The notes beneath the pieces were generated by a model that was not told the origin of the DNA, made no database searches, and saw only the letters and a list, made by a program, of their open reading frames with translations. A stretch of DNA of 64,000 nucleotides from an uncultured Lachnospiraceae bacterium (GTDB lineage: Bacteria > Bacillota > Clostridia > Lachnospirales > Lachnospiraceae). How positions within the stretch are numbered: the stretch's first letter is position 1; the number at the start of each line of letters is the position of its first letter. Both the position numbers and the translations under genes were made by a program. Shown in pieces: positions 36,363 through 43,547 of the stretch. The DNA is taken from contig CAKRJT010000008.1 of the NCBI GenBank assembly GCA_934351925.1, positions 44,995-108,994 on the forward strand. Direction: 5' to 3'.

Positions 36363-36500
36363 ACCATGCCTCCACAAATTCCGATTGAGATTTTACCTGT
36401 TTTAAGAAATTTACTAAAGGATGTACCCGATTTCTACAAATTAAATTTGCATGCATGCAAACCGGGATTCATCTCTATATTTACTAAAATATTCACATTG

Positions 36501-36776
36501 CTAATCAATACCATGTAATTCATCTTCTTTAGGTTTTCGCACATGCTTTTTCATTTCTTCTTCACATGCACCAAACAACAAAAAATTATGTCTTGCCTGT
36601 ACGAGACTAACTCTATTAGCTCCACCTTCATATTCAATATCCTCTGCCTGTATTGGATCGTCCTCCCAAAAACACACCGGGCATATATCGTAATTACCAT
36701 CAGGCTTTTCATCAAAAGTATAAAATCCACAACATGGACACTTATATTTTCCAATTATTCTATTCATATCTTTCAT
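36501..36776 (-). CDS. CPCC family cysteine-rich protein
   Basis: 91 residues with KCPCCGFYTF near residue 11 and CPVCFWEDD near residue 32, the paired zinc-binding cysteines that define this family, followed by the conserved SLVQARHNFLLFGA. Function unknown. AGGGAGCATAAA precedes the ATG. The gap 36378-36500 before it holds nothing I can name. Confidence 0.85.
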   Translation of the reverse strand: MKDMNRIIGKYKCPCCGFYTFDEKPDGNYDICPVCFWEDDPIQAEDIEYEGGANRVSLVQARHNFLLFGACEEEMKKHVRKPKEDELHGID

Positions 36777-36854
36777 TTTATGCTCCCTACTTTACCATTC
36801 CTGCTTTAATTTCCATGCTGATGCTCTCCTTTTTATTTTTGACCAGCAAAAATG

Positions 36855-37772
36855 TTAATTATTATGCGGAATATCTAACTTATCCAGCAGCCTGACAAAA
36901 GTATCCTGTCCATCCAGACAAGTATCTATAAGCCAGCCCTTCTCATTTTTCCACTCGGAAAGTCCTCTGTAATAAAAGCCTTTTTTACTGTCCTCAATAA
37001 TAAATGGGATAATCTTATTTCTAAGACATTCCTTTAATGCAATTAATCTGCCTACTCTTCCGTTCCCATCTTGAAAAGGATGAATGTATTCAAATTCAGC
37101 ATGGAGTTCGATAATATCTTCAAACTTAATATTTTCCTTTAAATTATAATTTTCAAGAAGCGCCTTCATATGATTCGAAACCTCTGAAGGTTTTGATGTT
37201 TCCCTGCCACCAACCATATTGGCACGTTTCTTATAATTTCCAACGGCGAACCAAGCCAGTGTCGAGTCCTTTGTATCGTGTTTGATAATGTAATGAAGTT
37301 TCTTTATTATCTCTTCTGTCAGCTTTTCTTCAGCAATATCAATACAATAATCTATCGCTCTGAAATGATGAACCGTTTCAAGAATATCATCGACAGGAAT
37401 ACCATCACCCATATTAATTGTATTAGTCTCAAAAATAAGTCTTGTCTGATCTTCCGAAAGCTTACTCCCTTCGATATGATTGGAATTATATGTCATTCTA
37501 ATTTGCAGTTCATGATAAAGACCGCCCGGAAGATGTATTTCCTTCTCATCTCTTAATATTTGAAGCATCTTATTATCCGATTCTATACGATAAAGCATCT
37601 CCGGTGTTACATTTAGATAATCAGCAATTTTTTTCAGTGTATTTTTAGAAAGTTTTTCTCCTTTGGCAATTTTAGCAACTGTACGTGTAGATAAGCCTAA
37701 TTTTGAACTAAGTTCAGTTTTTCCAATGCCTTTCTCCTTAAGTAAAGTCTCAAGCCCAATATATGAAACCAC
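36855..37772 (-). CDS. Fic-domain protein with N-terminal HTH
   Basis: 305 residues: a Cro/C1-type HTH (about 4-58), a linker, and a Fic domain with the catalytic HPFQDGNGRVGR at residues 231-242. SNHIEG at 97-102 fits the class II inhibitory motif [S/T]xxxE[G/N], whose glutamate blocks ATP. Fic enzymes transfer AMP to hydroxyl groups on proteins; the fused HTH suggests it also binds its own promoter. Start is GTG at 37772 behind GGAGGTGTATAAAA. No antitoxin gene is adjacent, as expected for class II. Confidence 0.88.
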   Translation of the reverse strand: MVSYIGLETLLKEKGIGKTELSSKLGLSTRTVAKIAKGEKLSKNTLKKIADYLNVTPEMLYRIESDNKMLQILRDEKEIHLPGGLYHELQIRMTYNSNHIEGSKLSEDQTRLIFETNTINMGDGIPVDDILETVHHFRAIDYCIDIAEEKLTEEIIKKLHYIIKHDTKDSTLAWFAVGNYKKRANMVGGRETSKPSEVSNHMKALLENYNLKENIKFEDIIELHAEFEYIHPFQDGNGRVGRLIALKECLRNKIIPFIIEDSKKGFYYRGLSEWKNEKGWLIDTCLDGQDTFVRLLDKLDIPHNN

Positions 37773-37800
37773 TTTTATACACCTCCATTTATCTTTACAT

Positions 37801-37861
37801 ATTATATCACTCCTAATCGTCAAAAGTAAAGCTTCTCTTGTTTTTAAGCTCAAAAAGTAAA
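37801..37861 (-). promoter_or_regulatory. Fic gene promoter with repeated AAAGTAAAG sites
   Basis: TTTACT and TATAAT with 18 bp spacing at 37801-37830. CAAAAGTAAAG at 37821 overlaps the -35 box, CAAAAAGTAAAG lies 29 bp further upstream, and an inverted CTTTAC lies at 37793. These are candidate binding sites for the HTH of the Fic protein. Confidence 0.45.
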
Positions 37862-37939
37862 GATTAAACGATTTTTGAATATTCACTACATTTACTCCTG
37901 CAGTCGATCAGACTAAAAACTCTCAATCTTAACCCCTCA

Positions 37940-38158
37940 TAGATCCGTATGTGCGGCTTTCCCGCATACGACTCCTCATAGTAACATTCGCTTCAATATA
38001 AACAATAGTACGTTTTAGGTTTTGCTAATGGATAATACTTGAGCATTTCCACAAATCCCTTCCATGTGTATGCCCGTCTACAACCTCTCCGATTCATAGC
38101 TTTGAATGGAACATATATCGGATTCATTGCTCTTTCACCAACAATAAACCATTTAATA
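37940..38158 (-). pseudogene. Group II intron remnant: maturase C-terminus and domain V-like hairpin
   Basis: The minus strand from 38158 reads 54 residues including RRGCRRAYTWKGFVEMLKYY then PLAKPKTYYCLY and a stop at 37994, the usual ending of group II intron reverse transcriptase/maturases. Downstream at 37943-37975 lies GTCGTATGCGG / CCGCACATACGGAT, like intron domain V. Everything upstream, including the reverse transcriptase domain, is missing. Confidence 0.6.
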
Positions 38159-38213
38159 CATATTATCACATAACTAAAAAATTAATGGTAAAATACCATA
38201 TAGCATACTGCTT

Positions 38214-38320
38214 TAAAAAACATTATCCGGTCTTTCTATTAGTTTTGCATTGTTCGGCAACGTATTTTCCGGAAATTCGTATCCCAAGATTTGTTACCAC
38301 ACCAAATTATTTTAGGCATA
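38214..38320 (-). pseudogene. Frameshifted remnant of a small gene
   Basis: GGAGGTGATGCATTT leads to an ATG at 38320 and MPKIIWCGNKSWD; after a frame change near 38281 it continues PENTLPNNAKLIERPDNVF to a stop at 38214. The strong ribosome site suggests that this was once a gene. I cannot name the family. Confidence 0.3.
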
Positions 38321-38369
38321 AATGCATCACCTCCAAATCACGATATAATTAACAACTAACCAAAGAATG

Positions 38370-38396
38370 GTGGCAGGGAAAGTTTTTCTCTGCCAC
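38370..38396 (+). terminator. Hairpin with T-rich tail
   Basis: GTGGCAGGGAAA / TTTCTCTGCCAC followed by TTATTTTT, about 20 bp upstream of the padR promoter. No gene on the plus strand is left for it to end, so it may be inherited from a lost neighbour. Confidence 0.45.
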
Positions 38397-38413
38397 TTAT
38401 TTTTAAATAATCA

Positions 38414-38463
38414 TTGACTTTTATATCGTACTGCGATATATTATAAGTATCGAAGTGCGATAC
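38414..38463 (+). promoter_or_regulatory. padR promoter with two PadR-type operators
   Basis: TTGACT and TATATT with 17 bp spacing (38414-38442). Two dyads of the same design, ATATCG-5-CGATAT (38423-38439) and GTATCG-5-CGATAC (38447-38463), cover the promoter core and the start region. Their centres are 24 bp apart. Confidence 0.65.
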
Positions 38464-38494
38464 ATCGCACTAAAACAAAGTGGAGGTCGATGTT

Positions 38495-38809
38495 ATGGAT
38501 CAGCATATAAAAAAAGTTTATGTTCCTATGACGGAAACTGCTTTTTTCATCTTATTGTGTTTGCGAAAGCCTAATCACGGATATGGCATTGTTCAAACGG
38601 TTGAAAAAATGACGGACGGAGCTATTAAACTTACGCCTGGTACAATGTACGGTAGTTTATCAAAAATGGAAAAAGACAATATAATTCGTTTTATTTGTGA
38701 AGAAGATAAACGAAAAATCTATCAAATCACAGATTTAGGATTAGAAGTTTTACAACTTGAACTGAAACGAATTGAACGCTTATATAAGATAGCTCAGGAG
38801 GAAATGTAA
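38495..38809 (+). CDS. PadR-family transcriptional regulator
   Basis: 104 residues: a winged helix (ETAFFILLCLRKPNHGYGIV; KLTPGTMYGSLSKME) and a short dimerisation helix, the small PadR subclass. It probably represses its own promoter through the two dyads upstream. The ATG at 38495 has GGAGGTCGATGTT before it. The next gene starts one base after its stop, and the pair PadR-DUF2812 is a common two-gene unit. Confidence 0.9.
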   Translation: MDQHIKKVYVPMTETAFFILLCLRKPNHGYGIVQTVEKMTDGAIKLTPGTMYGSLSKMEKDNIIRFICEEDKRKIYQITDLGLEVLQLELKRIERLYKIAQEEM

Positions 38810-38810
38810 A

Positions 38811-39347
38811 ATGCAAGTAAAAAAACAATTCAAATGGTTTACAATATTCGAATATGAAAAAGAGCAGGATTATTTACGAGAAATGCACAAGTTGGGTTGG
38901 AAATTTATCAAGGTAACAGGGTTGGGAATGTATTATTTTGAGAAATGTATTCCTCAGGATGTGGTATATCAACTTGATTATAACAAAGATGGTCTCGCAC
39001 ATAAGGATGAATATCTGAAAATGTTTGATGATTGTGGTTGGGAGTATATACAAGATTTTTTTGGCTACAGCTATTTTAGAAAAGCAGTTGCTGAAGATGG
39101 TGTAGCAGAAGAAATTTTCTGCGATGAGGAATCAAGATTTCAGATGATGCAACGAGTGATAAAAGGGCGGATGTTGCCGTTGTTGATTCTTTTCTTTACG
39201 GTATTATTGCCACAGTTTATAAGCCACTTGCTTTACCCTCGCTATTATCTTATCGCTTCACTTATTGGTGGTGTCTTGGCAATGTATCTTGCGATATTCG
39301 GTATGTGTTTTGTGAAATACACGCAGTATAAGAAACATAGAAAATAG
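38811..39347 (+). CDS. DUF2812 membrane protein
   Basis: 178 residues. The N-terminal 115 form the soluble DUF2812 domain (FEYEKEQDYLREMHKLGWKF; YFRK), followed by two transmembrane helices (about 122-145 and 148-168). Function unknown; typically encoded with a PadR repressor, perhaps as the controlled membrane effector. CAGGAGGAAATGTAAA precedes the ATG, which lies 1 bp after the padR stop. Confidence 0.85.
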   Translation: MQVKKQFKWFTIFEYEKEQDYLREMHKLGWKFIKVTGLGMYYFEKCIPQDVVYQLDYNKDGLAHKDEYLKMFDDCGWEYIQDFFGYSYFRKAVAEDGVAEEIFCDEESRFQMMQRVIKGRMLPLLILFFTVLLPQFISHLLYPRYYLIASLIGGVLAMYLAIFGMCFVKYTQYKKHRK

Positions 39348-39381
39348 TTTTATTATAAATCCGGAGGAACATAGAAAATGT

Positions 39382-39944
39382 ATGAGTTTTTTGAAGCGGC
39401 TTTCCCTTGGAAAACTGAAAACGGCCACTGCGGAACATTTACAGGCATTTATGGACTTCCTGAAAAAGAAAGACAATCCCGCATTGCTCCCGATGCAGAT
39501 AGCCTATTACACAGGGCTTCGTATCGGAGAAGTGTGTGGTCTGACTTGGCAGGACATCAACCTTGACGAACAGTACCTCACAGTACGACGCAGTATGCGA
39601 TACAACGGGCAAAGGCACAAGACAGAGATAGTGCCATCAAACGCAAGAAAGTCCGCACCGTGGATTTCTGCGACACTCTGGCTGACATTCTCAGAAAGGC
39701 AAAGACGTAACAGCATAAGAACCGCTTTAAGTATGGCGAACTCTACCACCTCAATTACTACAAAGAGGTAAAAGGAAAAGACCGTACTTACTATGAAGTC
39801 TACAGCCTGCCTAGAACCGAGGATGTACAGGAACTGCTCGGACACGCTGACGTAAGCACCATAATGAACATCTACGCTCACTCTAAGAGAGAAGCGAAAC
39901 GAACTTCCGCAAGACTGCTTGATAAGGTGGTTGGTGAAGCCTAA
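39382..39944 (+). pseudogene. Degraded tyrosine recombinase (ICE/phage-type integrase)
   Basis: The first catalytic arginine region is clear (YYTGLRIGEVCGLTWQDINL). After a frame change near 39640 the other frame runs on (KKVRTVDFCDTLADILRKAK) to an in-frame stop, then GELYHLNYYKEVKGKDRTYY, and ends LGHADVSTIMNIYAHSKREA with the tyrosine. The H-x-x-R box expected between PRTEDV and QELLGHA is absent, so an internal stretch of about 60 codons has been lost. The N-terminal arm-binding domain is missing too. Confidence 0.75.
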
Positions 39945-39952
39945 ACAAAAAG

Positions 39953-39992
39953 TTTCCCTTGTTTCGCTCATAAGGGCGAAAACAAGGGAAAA
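39953..39992. terminator. Hairpin after the integrase remnant
   Basis: TTTCCCTTGTTTCGC pairs with GGGCGAAAACAAGGGAAA. It may be the terminator or part of the attachment region of the lost integrated element. No attachment-site duplication was identified. Confidence 0.5.
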
Positions 39993-40087
39993 TACATAAG
40001 GAACGAACATTATAATGCCGATTTTCCTTGAAAATACAAGGGTTTCGGAGGATTAAATAGATAAATTTTGATTTGTTTATTCCCATG

Positions 40088-40582
40088 TCACAGCCCGCGC
40101 ACATACATCTCCTCAACCGCGCCAAGCGCAGGCTGCTTTCTTCCGCTCGCCGTGAAGCCATGTTTTTCATAAAATCTGATTGCACGCACATTGCTGTCAA
40201 ACACCCACAGCATGATCTTAGAATAGCCTGCTGCCTTCACATCACCGAGCACCCTGTCCATCATCATGCTGCCATAGCCCTTATGCCAATTATCCATCAA
40301 TGAATGAATACAGATAAGTTCAGCGTATCCCGGCATATCCTTCTCCCTTGAGGCATCCCACCATGCTATACAATGCGGCTTGCCATCAAGTTCCAGAATA
40401 TATCCGTTTCCCTTATTTTCATCAAGAAGACTTTTGTACATTGCTGTCGCACGTTCTATTCCGGTGCATTCCAAAAGCAGGTCGGCAGAAACTATGTCCT
40501 TGAACGCCGCCTTCCAGCTCTCAGTCTGTATGTATGCAAGGTTATTTTCGTCACCGTGTTGTACGTTTCTTATATTTACCAT
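40088..40582 (-). CDS. GNAT-family N-acetyltransferase
   Basis: 164 residues with motif A WHKGYGSMMMDRVL near residue 100 and motif B NVRAIRFYEKHGFTASG. The surroundings (ESWKAAFKDIVSADLL) match a common small GNAT subfamily of Firmicutes. GAGGATATGAATCT precedes the ATG. Stand-alone; the next locus upstream is another acetyltransferase, but truncated. Confidence 0.85.
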   Translation of the reverse strand: MVNIRNVQHGDENNLAYIQTESWKAAFKDIVSADLLLECTGIERATAMYKSLLDENKGNGYILELDGKPHCIAWWDASREKDMPGYAELICIHSLMDNWHKGYGSMMMDRVLGDVKAAGYSKIMLWVFDSNVRAIRFYEKHGFTASGRKQPALGAVEEMYVRGL

Positions 40583-40613
40583 AGATTCATATCCTCTGTT
40601 TTCAATAACTTCA

Positions 40614-40932
40614 CTATATTTTTAATTCATATATCCTCTGTTTCGGCATTCCTTCATAGTAAAATACATAGTCCTTCGGCGGCTGCACCTCCTCAATTAA
40701 CCTCGCACCAAGCTTTTCAATAGTCTTGCAGGAAGCCACATTGTCAAAATCGCATGTCAAATACAGCTTATCCATCACATAATATCTTGCGACATCCGGC
40801 ATTAGCCGGCAAGCCAGAAGCGCATAATGATTTCCCCTGTACTCCTCATCGACTTCATAGCCAATATTTCCATTATAATATGAGTGATAATTGTGACCGA
40901 TTCTGAAGCTTATCTTTCCAACATTTACATTC
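40614..40932 (-). pseudogene. 3' part of a GNAT acetyltransferase gene
   Basis: About 100 residues are readable (VGKISFRIGHNYH, GYEVDEEYRGNHYALLACRL, DKLYLTCDFDNVASCKTIEKLGA cut short here), which covers the second half of a GNAT fold. There is no start codon or ribosome site; upstream the sequence passes through an 18-bp palindrome into a nucleotidyltransferase fragment in another frame. Confidence 0.6.
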
Positions 40933-40944
40933 CGGGATTTTGAA

Positions 40945-41080
40945 ATCCCGATACTGCTATGTCTATATCACTGTGCTCAATGCTCGTACCCTTTGCCCTT
41001 GAACCATATAAAATCACTTCATTTGCACCGAAGCTTTTACACAGCTTTACAACCTCTGCTATTACCTCGTCTGCTTTCAT
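40945..41080 (-). pseudogene. 5' part of a MNT-type nucleotidyltransferase gene
   Basis: From the ATG at 41080 (GGTGGTAATCGG upstream) the minus strand reads MKADEVIAEVVKLCKSFGAN and then the minimal nucleotidyltransferase motif LYGSRAKG followed by HSDIDIAVSG. The frame stops shortly afterwards, at about residue 45, where family members have 95 or more. It is fused to the 3' half of an acetyltransferase gene. Confidence 0.6.
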
Positions 41081-41153
41081 CCGATTACCACCCCTATCCG
41101 CAAAACTTTTTTCTTTGAAATTCTGAACACTGCCAGTCTCTCCGGATAAGCTT

Positions 41154-41627
41154 TTACAGCAATAACTGCTTCACCATCTGTATTTCCCTGTAGTGCTCAC
41201 CCATAAATGTATACTCTATTTCCTTAATTTCCCTAAACCCAATATCACAGTACATTTTTCGTGCAATGGTGTTTTCGAGTGACACACTTATATATATTTT
41301 ATCGGCATCATAATTTTTCCTGAAGAAATCTATAAATTCCAATACTGATCTTTTTCCGCAGCCTTTTCCCTGATACTGTTTTCCTATCATAAAACGGCTC
41401 AAAGACCACCCCGGAATATCTTCATCATAATCATACAGTATAAAACCAACCATTGTCCGGTTATGATATATTGCAAGAGTATACAAGCCATCCTCGAAAG
41501 CCGCCTCAACCAATGACTGAGCGTTATCGGCAACAAAATGTTTTTGGCTCTCATCAACCTTAAGCGCTATACATTCCATATAGTTTTCTTTGGTAATTTT
41601 TCTGAATTCCAGCTTGTTTTCATCCAT
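41154..41627 (-). CDS. GNAT-family N-acetyltransferase
   Basis: 157 residues with motif A YQGKGCGKRSVLEFIDFF near residue 85 and motif B NTIARKMYCDIGF. The N-terminus (LEFRKITKENYMECIALKV) is typical of the small SpeG/BltD-like acetyltransferases that accept polyamines or similar amines in some members; the substrate here is unknown. The ATG at 41627 lacks a clear ribosome site, and TTG codons three and two before it are alternatives. Confidence 0.8.
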   Translation of the reverse strand: MDENKLEFRKITKENYMECIALKVDESQKHFVADNAQSLVEAAFEDGLYTLAIYHNRTMVGFILYDYDEDIPGWSLSRFMIGKQYQGKGCGKRSVLEFIDFFRKNYDADKIYISVSLENTIARKMYCDIGFREIKEIEYTFMGEHYREIQMVKQLLL

Positions 41628-41721
41628 ATTCAACAATTTTAATGTCCCAGGTATTTAGAAACATATCCTCCTCATTCCCTATATTATTCCTTGTGCATTA
41701 TGTCTGTCCATATATATATGC

Positions 41722-41804
41722 ATGATATCAGGGGCAAAAGGTCAGAAGTCCGATGCAAGCTTGCCTGCGTGAGGGTTTTTGACCTTTTGGCCTCAACAGC
41801 ATAT
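41722..41804. repeat. Palindromic element, 83 bp (family copy 4)
   Basis: ATATCAGGGGCAAAAGGTCA at the left and TGACCTTTTGGCCTCAACAG at the right form the stem; a smaller hairpin GCAAGCTTGC lies inside. Both ends match those of the copy at 59085-59132 in opposite orientation. Confidence 0.65.
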
Positions 41805-41858
41805 GCATTATAACTGTTATAGGCAGAGAAAATCCGCCAAAATTGCGCTATCTGTGAA

Positions 41859-41982
41859 TTTTCTCTGCCCATTTTATTTAATATCTCATCCTTAGACTGA
41901 AATATCTGCTATTTTTTTTATTTCCGGCTGTTTTCTCTGCCCACAGCATATTATAATTGCTTATTTAGACTGAAATTTCTGC
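41859..41982. repeat. Imperfect tandem repeat downstream of gatB
   Basis: Two units of about 51 bp (41859-41909 and 41931-41982) each begin TTTTCTCTGCCCA and end TTAGACTGAAATWTCTGC, with unlike middles. GGCAGAGAAAAT at 41822 pairs with the first unit to give a terminator-like hairpin for gatCAB. Confidence 0.5.
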
Positions 41983-42003
41983 CGGTGCGATATAGAGCCA
42001 CCC

Positions 42004-43434
42004 CTACAGCAGCTCCCTAAGTATCTTGTTGATGCTTGCCGGGTTAGCCTTGCCCTTCATAGCCTTCATGGTCTGTCCAACAAGGAAGCCGAGAGCCTTC
42101 TCCTTGCCGCTGTGATAGTCGGCAACGGACTGAGGATTGGCTGCTATAATCTCCTCGATGGTGCTCTTTAACGCACCGTCGTCATTTACAATCTTGAGTC
42201 CCTTCTCCTCGACATACTTCTCAGGGTCGATGTCATCCTTAAATATCTTCTCGAACACTTCCTTTGCAACACTTGAATTTATTGAACCTGCCTCGACAAG
42301 CTCGATAAGCTTTGCCAGATTCTCAGGTGAGAAGCTTATGTCCTCAGGCTCCATAGAATTATCTTTTAAGAGACGCATTGTCTCAACCATGAGCCAGTTG
42401 GAAACTTTCTTAGGCTTGCTGCAGATTGCGGTTGTCGCCTCGAAAATGTCCGCCATTCTCTTTGAGTTGGTTATAATATCAGCATCGTACTCTGGTATAT
42501 CGAACTCAGCCTTATATCTTGCTCTCTTCTCATCCCTGAACTCAGGCTGGCGTGCCTTTACGGCATTAAGCCACTCATCGTCGATGACAACGGGTACAAG
42601 GTCAGGCTCAGGGAAATATCTGTAGTCCTGTGCATCCTCCTTAGAACGCATCGCATAGGAATACTCCTTGTTGTCATCCCAGCGTCTTGTCTCCTGAACA
42701 ACCTTTCCACCATCCTCAATAATCTCTATCTGTCTCTTCTTCTCAGCCTCGATTGCCCTCGCGATAGCTTTAAACGAGTTAAGATTCTTTGTCTCCGTTC
42801 TCGTTCCGAACTCCGAAGCACCGACCTCACGAACCGAGAGGTTCACATCGGCACGCATTGAGCCCTCCTGAAGCTTGCAGTCTGAGGCTCCGAGATACTG
42901 GATGATAAGTCTCAGCTTATCAAGGTATGCGATAACCTCGTCAGCCGAGCGCATGTCAGGCTCGGACACAATCTCTATAAGAGGCACGCCCGAACGGTTG
43001 AAGTCGACAAGTGAGCAGTCCTCCCACTCATCGTGGACAAGCTTTCCTGCATCCTCCTCCATGTGAATCTCGTGGATTCTCACAGTCTTTTTTCCTCCAT
43101 CGGCAGTCTCTATCTCTATGCCGCCGTCATGGCAGATTGGATGATAGAGCTGTGAAATCTGGTAGTTCTGTGGATTATCAGGGTAAAAATAATTCTTTCG
43201 GTCAAATATATTCTTCCGGTTAATCTCGCAATTGGTCGCGAGTCCCACTGCCATGGCATACTCCACAACCTGCTTGTTTAAAACCGGAAGTGAGCCCGGC
43301 ATACCTGAACATACCGGACAAACGTGTGTATTAGGTGCTCCGCCGAATGCCGTGGAGCAGCCGCAGAAAATCTTAGTCTTTGTAGCAAGTTCTACATGAA
43401 CCTCAAGTCCAATGACGGTTTCGTATTCTTTCAT
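42004..43434 (-). CDS. gatB: Asp/Glu-tRNA amidotransferase subunit B
   Basis: 476 residues; binds mischarged Glu-tRNA(Gln) or Asp-tRNA(Asn) and activates its acyl group with ATP. GLEVHVELATKTKIFCGC at the start includes the zinc-site cysteines (with CPVCSGMPGSLP); DFNRSGVPLIEIVSEPD is diagnostic. The C-terminal YqeY-like helical domain is complete. GGAGGAATATTGA precedes the ATG. Third gene of gatC-gatA-gatB. Confidence 0.96.
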   Translation of the reverse strand: MKEYETVIGLEVHVELATKTKIFCGCSTAFGGAPNTHVCPVCSGMPGSLPVLNKQVVEYAMAVGLATNCEINRKNIFDRKNYFYPDNPQNYQISQLYHPICHDGGIEIETADGGKKTVRIHEIHMEEDAGKLVHDEWEDCSLVDFNRSGVPLIEIVSEPDMRSADEVIAYLDKLRLIIQYLGASDCKLQEGSMRADVNLSVREVGASEFGTRTETKNLNSFKAIARAIEAEKKRQIEIIEDGGKVVQETRRWDDNKEYSYAMRSKEDAQDYRYFPEPDLVPVVIDDEWLNAVKARQPEFRDEKRARYKAEFDIPEYDADIITNSKRMADIFEATTAICSKPKKVSNWLMVETMRLLKDNSMEPEDISFSPENLAKLIELVEAGSINSSVAKEVFEKIFKDDIDPEKYVEEKGLKIVNDDGALKSTIEEIIAANPQSVADYHSGKEKALGFLVGQTMKAMKGKANPASINKILRELL

Positions 43435-43547
43435 TCAATATTCCTCCATGTCACTTTTTTAAAGTAACCCAAATAACCTTGAAAAACGTGCTTTTACGTT
43501 TTTCCTGTATGAAATAGCAGAACATATCAATCAACGTATCTGCTGAT

